Shown here: in pieces, positions 8,479 to 16,900 of the stretch
How the letters are laid out: each line of letters begins with the position of its first letter
How positions within the stretch are numbered: the stretch's first letter is position 1
Source: JAWXCB01 sp034440455
Lineage (GTDB): Bacteria > Bacteroidota > Bacteroidia > Chitinophagales > CAIOSU01
Length of the DNA: 30,645 bases
Direction: 5' to 3'
Assembly (NCBI GenBank): GCA_034440455.1
Contig: JAWXCB010000045.1
Location: 1 to 30,645, forward strand
Notes under the pieces: generated by a model
Told to the model about the DNA's origin: nothing
What the model saw: the letters and a program-made list of their open reading frames with translations, nothing else
Databases searched by the model: none
Program-made: the position numbers and the translations under genes

Positions 8479-9699
8479 TCATTTCGCCATCACCTTGGAA
8501 TAAACATTTCTGTATCGTTGAACGCCTTGTTCAAGCGAATAAAATTCTTTTGCTCCCTGTATGATGCGCTTCTTGTGAAGCGGTGTTTCCATTGATGCAA
8601 TTACTTTATCGAATTCTTCATCTGTGAAAGATTCAGTCACCCATCCTGCGTGGTATTGATGAATCACTTTATCGGTGTCACCCACAGAGTTGTTACAAAC
8701 AATCGGAACACCCATCGCCATGATTTCACCTTGCTTCGTAGGCGAAGATGCTTTTTTTGAAAAAACCGGTTGAATAAAAAATAAGGAAGCATTGCTGACT
8801 GCAATACAAGCCGGGACTTCTTCCCGCGCTGCTTTTTTAAACCTAAATTTATTTTTTGGGATGCCCAGCCTTTCTGCAAGATTTAAAACAAGATTCGAAT
8901 CATCCTGTGTCACAATTAAAAAGACTGCTTCACTTTTTTTCAGAAGCAACCGCTTAAAAAAACGCAGCATCTCATCCAGCATATACCAAGTGCCCAACGA
9001 GCCGATATACGATACTATAAATTCATTTCCTGTAAGGTTACATTCAGCCAAAATTTTTTCTTTTTTGTCAGAATTTATTTTTTCGGGGGCAAACAATTCC
9101 AAATCCACACAACAGGGAATCATTTCAATCGGAATAGGCTGCGCAGCGATTTTACATTGGTGAATTATCTCGCGAGCAGCATACGTAAGGGTGATTGTAT
9201 AATCAGCCTGTTGTAAAAATTTTATTTCCTGTCGTTTAAAATATTGATAAATCGCTTTGTAGAGAGGGTTTTTCAAATTCCATAATCCTCCGTCCACGCG
9301 CTCATCCGCATAAAACCCGCGCATATCAAAGATGAAACGGATTCCGAACTTTTGTTTCATTTTCAACCCAATAAGGGAAGCGATGTAGCTGCGGCAATGC
9401 ACAATATCAAACCGTTGTTCACGGTGCAGACGAAATGCCGCTCTTTGCATTTGCATCAAATCCCACAGCGTGGATAAGACAGGCGGTTTTTTTGTGTAGG
9501 TAAGCGGGAGCCAGATGATTCCGGCTTTAGAAATTATTTCTTCAATTTTTTTTCTCTGCGCCTCGAACTTTTCTTTTTTTTCAAAACTCATTAAAAATAT
9601 CTGAGTTGTTGTGTCTGAGAGCTTTGACAAATACGGCAGCACTTGCGATTGCCCAAGCTGGTCTGTCATTCCATCATAGGAGATGTAAAGAATTTTCAC
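8479..9699 (-). CDS. Family 4 glycosyltransferase (GT-B fold)
   Basis: A 406-residue protein beginning MKILYISYDGMTDQLGQSQV, a typical GT4 N-terminus with a flexible loop after the first strand. The N-terminal Rossmann half contains DIVHCRSYIASLIGLKMK and FIFDMRGFYADERVDGG. The C-terminal half has VSYIGSLGTWYMLDEMLRFF, the donor-domain start, and FIQPVFSKKASSPTKQGEIMAMGVPIVCNN, the nucleotide-sugar-binding stretch with the family's second acidic position in GEIMA. It starts 9 nt after the asparagine synthase stop, so the two form an operon, and a role in capsular or exopolysaccharide assembly is likely. It converges on the fusion hydrolase gene with a 26-nt gap. Sugar specificity cannot be inferred. 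Confidence 0.9.
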   Translation of the reverse strand: MKILYISYDGMTDQLGQSQVLPYLSKLSDTTTQIFLMSFEKKEKFEAQRKKIEEIISKAGIIWLPLTYTKKPPVLSTLWDLMQMQRAAFRLHREQRFDIVHCRSYIASLIGLKMKQKFGIRFIFDMRGFYADERVDGGLWNLKNPLYKAIYQYFKRQEIKFLQQADYTITLTYAAREIIHQCKIAAQPIPIEMIPCCVDLELFAPEKINSDKKEKILAECNLTGNEFIVSYIGSLGTWYMLDEMLRFFKRLLLKKSEAVFLIVTQDDSNLVLNLAERLGIPKNKFRFKKAAREEVPACIAVSNASLFFIQPVFSKKASSPTKQGEIMAMGVPIVCNNSVGDTDKVIHQYHAGWVTESFTDEEFDKVIASMETPLHKKRIIQGAKEFYSLEQGVQRYRNVYSKVMAK

Positions 9700-9708
9700 C
9701 CTTGTGAT

Positions 9709-11556
9709 TCAAAAGTTTTTCAGATACCACTTGTGCAACATAATCATCATCCACATGCGGTTATAGAGATAATCGCTGCCTTCAAAATAGCGCTTCACCA
9801 AACCGCTCACTACTTCAGGTTGCAGGATACCAATCTCTCTTGTCACCGATTCGCTGAGATAGGTTTCCGGCAGGTAGCGTAATTCTTTTTTAAACCATTC
9901 GGTGAGCGGCATGGCGAATCCCCATTTCGGTCTGCCGTCAAAAAAACTGCGGGGAACGTAATCGTACAATAATTCTTTGAGCAAAAATTTCATCACCGGT
10001 CCGCGCAATTTCAATCCTTCATCCACATTCAGGGCAAACTCAATCAGTCGGTAATCAAGCAGCGGCACGCGCGTTTCCAATGAATAGTGCATGGTCGCCC
10101 TGTCAACTTTCACCAATAAATCATCTTTCAGATAATGGCGTATATCAAACAACGCCTGCTGTTCAGCAGGCGAAAGTTTACGCGGGAAACTGTCCAAATT
10201 TTTATCGGGCGCCAATGCTTCATGAAATTCGGGATTGAGCAATCCTGCTATTTCTGTTTCGCTGAAAAAATATTGTTCCTGCGAAAAGATGTGCGACTGA
10301 ATTTTATTTTCGTCTTCATACAAGAAAAGATGCGAAGCGCGCTCATAGCGCGAGGATAACTGTTTGAGCGCGTATCCTATCGGCTTACGCAACGCTTTCA
10401 CCAACGGATTTTGCAACCTTTTTGCCCAGCGATAGAAACCATAACCCATAAACGATTCATCACCGCCATCGCCAGAGAGGGTCATCTTCACCTGCTGCCG
10501 CGCAAGCCGCGCAACAAGCAGCGAAGGCACTGCCGATGAATCGGCATAAGGCTCGTCATAGATGTCGGGGATTTGCTCGAATAAATCCAGCGCATCCAAT
10601 TGCGACACAATGAATTCATGATGATTCGTGCCGAGATGCTTTGCAATCTTGCGCGCATGTTCGGATTCATTATACTTCGATTCACGAAAGCCAATGCAAA
10701 ATGTATTCACGGGCGATGCGCTGATTTTTTGCGCCACTGCCGTAACTAAACTTGAATCAGCGCCTCCACTCAGGAAAGAGCCGAAAGGCACATCGCTTAT
10801 CATGCGATAGCCGACAGAACTTACCACCAACTCATTCAGTTGTTTTTTTGCTGTCGTCAAATCACATACTGTTTCTTCGCGGATAAAATCTTCAGGTCGC
10901 CAGTAAGTATGAATTTGAAAGCCGTTTTTATTCAGCCGCGCATAACTTCCAGAAGGAAAGCGGTGGATATTTTCATAGATGGTATGCGGCTCCTGGATGT
11001 AGCCGAGATGCAGGTATTGATTAAGCGCTGTTTTGTTGATTTTTTTCGTTGCATTGATGAGCTTTAGCTTTTGCAAGGCTTTGATTTCCGAAGCGAATGC
11101 AAAATCGTTTCCATCCCAATAATAAAAGAGCGGTTTTTTGCCGAGGCGGTCGCGAAAAAGGAAAAGCTCCTGCTCGCGCTTATCATAAATAGCGATGGCA
11201 AACATCCCGTTGAGCTTGCGCACGATTTGCTCGCCCATGAGTTCAAATCCTTCTGCGATTATTTCCGTGTCGCTGGTTGTGCGCTGCTTGATTTTCAAAT
11301 CAGCCGCTACATCACGATAATTGTAAATCTCCCCGTTGAATACCACCACATACCTGTCCGAGTGGGAATACATGGGTTGGTTGGCGGCTTCCGAAAGGTC
11401 AATGATGCTGAGTCGCCTATGCCCCAACCCTATTTGTTCATTGAAATAAAATCCCGAAGCATCAGGACCGCGATGCGCAAGGATTTGCGTCATCGCCACT
11501 AATTCATCGTTGGTAAACTTTTTTTCAGGAGAATAAAAACCTGCTATACCGCACAT
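9709..11556 (-). CDS. asnB: Asparagine synthase (glutamine-hydrolysing), first copy
   Basis: A complete 615-residue enzyme. The class II glutaminase domain starts MCGIAGF, where Cys2 is the nucleophile after Met removal, and includes RGPDASG, GLGHRRLSIIDLSE and FNGEIYNY. The synthetase domain has the pyrophosphate loop SGGADSS at 263-269 and TLSGDGGDE further on. It would make Asn from Asp, ATP and Gln. Because a GT4 gene follows 9 nt downstream, it may instead amidate a sugar acid or glycan precursor, as many asnB-like genes in polysaccharide clusters are thought to do; that is inference. A palindromic element lies in the 190 nt upstream, so its promoter is close to or just outside that element. 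Confidence 0.93.
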   Translation of the reverse strand: MCGIAGFYSPEKKFTNDELVAMTQILAHRGPDASGFYFNEQIGLGHRRLSIIDLSEAANQPMYSHSDRYVVVFNGEIYNYRDVAADLKIKQRTTSDTEIIAEGFELMGEQIVRKLNGMFAIAIYDKREQELFLFRDRLGKKPLFYYWDGNDFAFASEIKALQKLKLINATKKINKTALNQYLHLGYIQEPHTIYENIHRFPSGSYARLNKNGFQIHTYWRPEDFIREETVCDLTTAKKQLNELVVSSVGYRMISDVPFGSFLSGGADSSLVTAVAQKISASPVNTFCIGFRESKYNESEHARKIAKHLGTNHHEFIVSQLDALDLFEQIPDIYDEPYADSSAVPSLLVARLARQQVKMTLSGDGGDESFMGYGFYRWAKRLQNPLVKALRKPIGYALKQLSSRYERASHLFLYEDENKIQSHIFSQEQYFFSETEIAGLLNPEFHEALAPDKNLDSFPRKLSPAEQQALFDIRHYLKDDLLVKVDRATMHYSLETRVPLLDYRLIEFALNVDEGLKLRGPVMKFLLKELLYDYVPRSFFDGRPKWGFAMPLTEWFKKELRYLPETYLSESVTREIGILQPEVVSGLVKRYFEGSDYLYNRMWMMIMLHKWYLKNF

Positions 11557-11601
11557 AGGAAGTCATTCGGTGTTCTGATAATTGACAAGACGGGAATTAT
11601 C

Positions 11602-11698
11602 TTAAGGGCAGTTCTAAAAATTACTTTTTCATCACCTCACCCCATCCCTCTCCTGAGGGAGAGGGTGTGGTTGGTAGAATTTTTAGAACTGCCCTTAA
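11602..11698. repeat. 97-bp palindromic element with perfect 21-bp terminal inverted repeats
   Basis: The outer arms at 11602-11622 and 11678-11698 are perfect inverted copies built on TTAAGGGCAGTTCTAAAAA. Inside them a second hairpin pairs CCCTCTCC (11646-11653) with GGAGAGGG (11658-11665) around a TGAG loop. The structure resembles a small non-autonomous mobile element or REP-type repeat. It occupies the 190-nt gap between porP (3' end at 11747) and asnB (5' end at 11556). It could therefore end porP transcription, but there is no strong T-run. Confidence 0.75.
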
Positions 11699-11746
11699 AA
11701 CTACAATTTTCAATTATCAAATCTGCGTGTTCTGAATTTTCGATAA

Positions 11747-12715
11747 TTACCGCACCCCGAAACTCCTTCCCTGCTTTGACGGAAGGTGATACGCAATCAG
11801 GATTTCATGCGTGTTGCCGAGGTCGGCTCTGCGACTGCTTACCTGCAAATCATAAGCGTAACCAACCTGCAATTGTTTTTTAATCAGGAAGCCCGCATCA
11901 AGCACCAGCGTTTTTGAACTGCGATAGCCTACGCCCGCCCACACAAAATTTTTGTGACGCACACGCAGATAAGCATCATATTGATAAGGCGCACCTTGCA
12001 CATACTTAAACCACACAGCGGGTTCTAAATACAACTTGTTGTAATAACCTTTGGGCACTTTCCCCCCCAAAGGAATTTTCCCGCCAACAGTTGTGAAAAA
12101 ATGATTCTCTCTTTCAATCGTTGACGTTCCATCACTTGCATCAAACTCTGCTCTAAGCGGAATTAATTGAGGCGCAGAAAAGCCGAGATAAAATTTATCG
12201 TAGTAATAATAAATACCTGCGCCTGCATTCGGTAAAATCTGAGATTGGTTATTATCAGAAACGGCAAGGTCATTTGGATTTTCCAACACCAACTCAGATG
12301 ATTTCAAACGATAATGGTTTACAGAAAGGGCAACGCCCAGCGAGATTTTACTGTTGCGCAAAAATTTTGCCCAACCAAACGGACTGACTTTTTTGAAACT
12401 GATGTGATACGCATACGTGAGCGTGATGCCTGTGTATGAGGTTGGTCCCGTAATGTCGTTTACCACATGACCGCCCAATCCCATTTTGGTGCGGGGAATC
12501 GGTGAGCGAAAACTTCCGCTCATCGTGCGTGGTCTTCCATCCATGCCACTCCATTGGTCGCGATAAGTAGCGGCAACCACGCCATGATCTTCAGCGCCAG
12601 TCATTCCGGGATTCAGCACGAAACTGTTTTCATGATAGAGGCTGAAAATGGGAAGTTGCTGCGCAGAAGTTGTGGTGCAGAAAATGAGTAATACAACTGC
12701 GTAAATACTTGTCAT
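11747..12715 (-). CDS. PorP/SprF family type IX secretion outer-membrane protein, second paralogue
   Basis: From the ATG at 12715 this is a 322-residue protein with a signal peptide (MTSIYAVVLLIFCTTTSA, cleavage before QQLPIF). The start of the mature protein, PIFSLYHENSFVLNPGMTGAE, is the PorP/SprF signature, in which Asn-Pro follows the N-terminal strand. Alternating strands such as LYLEPAVWFKYV and VGYAYDLQVSS indicate an outer-membrane barrel. The frame stays open upstream to 12934, but that extension is REP-like sequence and would overlap the previous gene. An intermediate ATG, encoding MADLFRHPLQ, would give the signal peptide a basic n-region made entirely of repeat-derived residues. 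The neighbouring upstream gene is a close paralogue. PorP/SprF proteins help T9SS cargo such as SprB reach the surface; here the partner is probably the giant protein of the same operon. Confidence 0.87.
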   Translation of the reverse strand: MTSIYAVVLLIFCTTTSAQQLPIFSLYHENSFVLNPGMTGAEDHGVVAATYRDQWSGMDGRPRTMSGSFRSPIPRTKMGLGGHVVNDITGPTSYTGITLTYAYHISFKKVSPFGWAKFLRNSKISLGVALSVNHYRLKSSELVLENPNDLAVSDNNQSQILPNAGAGIYYYYDKFYLGFSAPQLIPLRAEFDASDGTSTIERENHFFTTVGGKIPLGGKVPKGYYNKLYLEPAVWFKYVQGAPYQYDAYLRVRHKNFVWAGVGYRSSKTLVLDAGFLIKKQLQVGYAYDLQVSSRRADLGNTHEILIAYHLPSKQGRSFGVR

Positions 12716-12738
12716 GCCGAACTTGTTTCGGCATCCCC
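12711..12738. repeat. REP-like palindrome covering the porP start codon
   Basis: On the plus strand ATGCCGAA and TTCGGCAT pair around a CTTGT loop, followed by CCCC. The ATG of the second porP paralogue (minus strand, 12715-12713) lies within this stem. Its reading RNKFGMT is the peptide such repeats commonly encode. Confidence 0.6.
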
Positions 12739-12753
12739 ATTTGAGAATTTTTT

Positions 12754-12785
12754 GCAGGGGATGGCGGAATAAATCCGCCATGACA
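12754..12785. repeat. REP-like palindrome, copy 1 of a tandem pair
   Basis: GCAGGGG is followed by ATGGCGGA, a short loop, TCCGCCAT and GACA. It lies in the 154-nt gap between the two porP genes and is 38 nt from a near-identical copy. Both belong to the same general class as the palindrome at 12711-12738. Confidence 0.65.
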
Positions 12786-12791
12786 GTTTTA

Positions 12792-12823
12792 GCAGGGGAT
12801 GGCGGAACGAGTCCGCCATGACA
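12792..12823. repeat. REP-like palindrome, copy 2 of a tandem pair
   Basis: It has the same GCAGGGGATGGCGGA head and TCCGCCATGACA tail as the copy at 12754, in direct orientation, and differs mainly in the loop (ACGAG against ATAAA). The head-to-tail pair is typical of REP clusters. Confidence 0.65.
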
Positions 12824-12869
12824 TAAAAATGAAGACTGAAAACTGTGAACTAATAACTTCCTCATCGAA

Positions 12870-13928
12870 CTATCTGCGGTATTTGCTTGCGAAATCAATC
12901 TGGTAGGCAAGCACGATTTCATGTGAGCCGCCAAGGTAAGAACTCAAGTCGGAAACAGCGAGGTCATAGGCATAGCCGAGTTTCACTTGTTTTTTAATTA
13001 ACACGCCCACATCCATCACGATGGTTTTAGAGGAGCGATAACCTGCGCCAACCCACAACAAGTTCTTATGACGGAATCGCGCATAAGCCTCGTATTGATA
13101 GGGTGCGCCCTGCACGGTTTTAAACCACACCATCGGCTCTAAATAAAATTTGTAGGTGTAACCTCTTGGAGTTCTACTCTTCGTCACTTTTCCTCCAAAG
13201 GGAATTTTACCTCCCGCAACAATGTAATAGTGACTGATTTTGTGAATCGTGGACGCGCCATCGTACTCCACATATTTCACTCTCAGCGGAATCACTTGCG
13301 GAGCCGAAAAGCCGAGATAAAATTTATCATAGTAATAATAGAAACCCAAGCCCGCATTTGGAAGCACTTTAGAATTATCCGCTGTAATCACGAGCCTGTC
13401 GTTTGCTGTTTCAGGAAGCAACTCCGTTGCATTCAAGCGATATTGATTTATGGAAGCATTCAATCCGATGGAGAGATGACTCTTTTTCAAAAAAGCTGCC
13501 CAACTGAATGGATTGATTTTAGCGAACGAAATATGATAAGCAAAGGAAACATTTCCGGAGAGATAAGATGTAGGACCCGTTTGGTCATTCATCACATACG
13601 CCCCTACCCCAATGAAATTTCCCGCTTTTTGAAACTGGTCGCCCTTACTGTAAATTGGCATTCTATAACCACCGCTAATCGTGTTGGGTGCTTCATTCAC
13701 CTCCGTCCATTGATGACGATAGGATAATGCTGCGATGCCCAATCCCTCTGCACCCGTGATGGCAGGATTCAGGATAAAACCATTTTCATGATAAAGGCTG
13801 AAAATGGGAATTTGCTGGGCGAATGATGGTGCTGTGAAAAGCACACCCACAAGCAACGTAAGTGCTTTCATCAGGGGATTGCTTCGCTGCGCTCGCATTG
13901 ACGGGTTTAACTTGTATTTTCTTTCCAT
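12870..13928 (-). CDS. PorP/SprF family type IX secretion outer-membrane protein, first paralogue
   Basis: A 352-residue protein from the ATG at 13928, one nucleotide after the stop of the giant SprB-like gene, which suggests translational coupling. A second ATG at 13871 would give 333 residues starting with a normal signal peptide (MKALTLLVGVLFTAPSFA, cleavage before QQIPIF). The 19 extra residues of the long form include MRAQRSNPL, the usual reading of a REP-like repeat. The mature start IPIFSLYHENGFILNPAITGAEG is the PorP/SprF signature, and the rest aligns with the next gene throughout (GFYYYYDKFYLGFSAPQVIPL, FYLEPMVWFKTVQGAPYQY). The family is a beta-barrel associated with T9SS; SprF, the SprB partner in Flavobacterium johnsoniae, is the closest functional model. 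The choice between the two starts is open. Confidence 0.9.
   Translation of the reverse strand: MERKYKLNPSMRAQRSNPLMKALTLLVGVLFTAPSFAQQIPIFSLYHENGFILNPAITGAEGLGIAALSYRHQWTEVNEAPNTISGGYRMPIYSKGDQFQKAGNFIGVGAYVMNDQTGPTSYLSGNVSFAYHISFAKINPFSWAAFLKKSHLSIGLNASINQYRLNATELLPETANDRLVITADNSKVLPNAGLGFYYYYDKFYLGFSAPQVIPLRVKYVEYDGASTIHKISHYYIVAGGKIPFGGKVTKSRTPRGYTYKFYLEPMVWFKTVQGAPYQYEAYARFRHKNLLWVGAGYRSSKTIVMDVGVLIKKQVKLGYAYDLAVSDLSSYLGGSHEIVLAYQIDFASKYRR
13872..13903. repeat. REP-like repeat within or beside the porP signal sequence
   Basis: The plus strand reads CAGGGGATTGCTTCGCTGCG, then CTCGCATTGACGGG. The GCTTCGCTGCGCTCGC core between ATTG and ATTGACG is a dispersed repeat I recognise from many Bacteroidota genomes. 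On the minus strand it is in frame with the porP gene and encodes MRAQRSNPL. Confidence 0.6.
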
Positions 13929-13929
13929 G

Positions 13930-16900
13930 TTATTCCGAAATTATCGTGAGTGGTCCTGAAATTGTTTTTCCTATGTCTTTGAGCTGGATGAGATAATAAT
14001 AAGTTCCATCGGGCAACTTGTTTCCATTGTAGGTGCCGTCAAACTTGTTCTGGTAATTTTTTTCGCGGAAAATTTCATCGCCCCAACGGTTAATAATCAC
14101 CAATTCATGGTCAAGGAAAATTTCCTGCAACTCGGTGATGCGCCATACATCATTCACCCCATCACCATTGGGCGTGATGACGTTCGGGACGAAAATATTT
14201 TTCTCGTCTTTCACAATGATGGTCATGTATGCCGTATCTGAACACTGTGTCGCAGCATCCACCACAATCAACTCATAAGTAATTGTGGTGCGCGGAGTTG
14301 AAGTTGGCGTGGCGCAATCATCGCAACTCAAATCTGTAGCAGGCGTCCAACTGAACCCTGCTGTTGAAATATCCGATGTTGCAACGAGGTCAACCGTTTG
14401 TCCTTCAAAAATTGTCTGCGGTGAAACGGGAGCGATTGCAACATTTGGTGAAGCGATATTGATAATGCTGAAATTAATTAGCGTATCACACGCATTTGAA
14501 TCAGCTACAATCAGGCTGTAAAAATCCGGAACTAACCCTGTGATGATTGAATCAGTTGAAATGATCGTGCCGGGCGTATCTACCACCCAGGTGAAACTGT
14601 AAGGCAATACTCCACCTGTTACGATTGCCGTTGCTTGTCCATCATTATCATCGCAATAAGAATCTTTGATTTTCACAAAATCAACCGCAGGTCCGGGAAT
14701 ATCGCTCAACGCAATATTCAGTATCGTATCGCATGTTGCGCCATCGGTGATAGTTACGCTGTAATTTCCTTCGGATAATCCGGTAGGACAATTTCCATTC
14801 AATGTCGGATTCCACGCGTATGTAAGCGGCAAGTCGGTTGTTGTAGCTGTGATACAAATTTCACCATCGTTCCTATCGCACGTTGGTCTGTCAAGCACAA
14901 CTCCGTTTGCTGAGATTTGTGGTCCGGCACGTTCAACGATGTCTTCACTGATTTGCTTTGAGCAGTTGTTCGCATCGGTTACAACCACCGTATAATTTCC
15001 AACAGCTAATTCGAAAACACTATGAGATGTTTGCGTGGTATTTGGAAGTTGGTCATTGTTAGGCGACCACACATAACTATACGTTGAAGTACCGCCTGTT
15101 AAACTCACTGTCAATCCGCCATCTGCGCCACCGTTGCAACTTGCGTTGCTGTCAACTGCAATTGTGAGCACCAAATCCGCAGGTTCAATGATTGTGATGC
15201 TGTCGGTTTTCACACAGTTGTTTGTGTCAGTCACCGTTACTGTGATTGAACCTGCTGTTAATCCTGTAACCGTTGGATTTGTTATGCCTGTGCCTCTGCT
15301 CCACAAATAGTCGTAACCCGGAGTGCCGCCATTTGCGACAACGGTTGCAGTACCATCATTTCCATCAAAACAGGAAACATCAGTTTTTGTAACAGTTGTT
15401 GCAACTGCCGTTGCAGGCTGTGTAATGTTTGCGCTGATCGTATCAAAACATCCGCGCGAATCGGTAACAGTCACAATCACAATACCTGAATCAAGTTGTG
15501 TAACTGCATTTGTAGTTCCCGGTGAGCCGCTCGACCAATCATAAATATATCCTGATGTTCCCGGAGTGCCACCGCTTGGTGTAACAATTGCCGTTCCGTT
15601 GTTGCCGCCAAAACAGGAAACATTCGTGCTTGCAATAGAAAGCAAGAGTGAATCGGGTTCGATAATCGTTGTGCTGATGGTATCGGAACATCCGCGCAAG
15701 TCAGTTACTGTGACAGTAATTCCTCCTGCGCTCAGATCAATGACTGTATCGTTAGTAGGATTCGTGCCACTACTCCATGAATAAGTAAATCCATTATTAC
15801 CACCGGATGCAACAACAGATGCTTGTCCGTCTGTTAAGCCATAGCAACTGATATCAACTTTGCTGATTGACAAAAGAATTTCCGCAGGCTCAATAATCAT
15901 CACGTCCGCAGTTTGCAAACAATTCAAGGAATCACGCACTTCAACTGTTACTGTTACCTCGCCAAGTCCTGTAACAGAATCCAAATCAAACGGAGCAACT
16001 CCATCATTCCATAAATAGGTGTAAGGAACAAGTGTGCCTGGCGTTCCGCCTGTTGCACTTGTAACTCTTGCAACTCCATCATTTGCACCAAAGCAACTGA
16101 TGTCCGTTTTTGAAGTAACAAACGTGATTTGTGTGGGTTGTAAAATCGTTGCCGTATCAAGCGCAACACAACCGTTCGTGTCGGTGACAGTTACGAATAC
16201 ATCTCCCGCAGGAAGACCTGTTACAGTTACTGAATTTCCTGACGAACCTGCTGACCAGCTATACACATAGCCGGGTGTTCCACCGCTTGCAACAACGGTT
16301 GCCGTTCCGTTGCTGTCACCAAAACAACTTATGTCTGTTGATGTGATTGTTGTTGTAACGGGCGTTGCTGGTTCAAAGATTGTTATGCTATCAATTTTCA
16401 CGCAGTTGTTTGTGTCGGTTACCGTTACGGTTACAGAGCCTGCTGAAAGTCCGTTAACGGTTGCGCTGGTAACATTCGTTCCCCTGCTCCACAAGTAAAT
16501 GTAATCCTGAACGCCACCTGTCGCGACAACCGTTGCTGTTCCGTTACTGTCGCCAAAGCATGTTACATCCGTTGCATTAACAGTAGTTGTGATAGAATCA
16601 GGTTCGATGATTTCAATGCTATCAGTGATAGTGCAGAGATTCAAATCGGTGATAAGCACTGTTACAAATAAGGGCGCAAGCGCAGTTACTGTATCGTTTG
16701 TTGCGCCTGTTCCTCCATTCCATAAATATGTGTAGCCGGGAGTTCCACCGCCCGGAGTTGCGATTGCCGTACCGTTATCATTTGAAAAACACAAGATGTC
16801 TGTTTTGGTAATTGTAAGCGTGAGTGGTGTTGGTTCGGGAACGAGAATGCTGTCAGTTGCGCTGCAACCATTGGCATCCGTGACTGTTACGCGCACAATT

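Noticed and set aside
12716..12934. N-terminal extension of the second porP gene to 12934
   Set aside because: It would overlap the preceding gene by 65 nt and place REP-like sequence before a normal signal peptide; a start at 12715 or slightly upstream is more likely.
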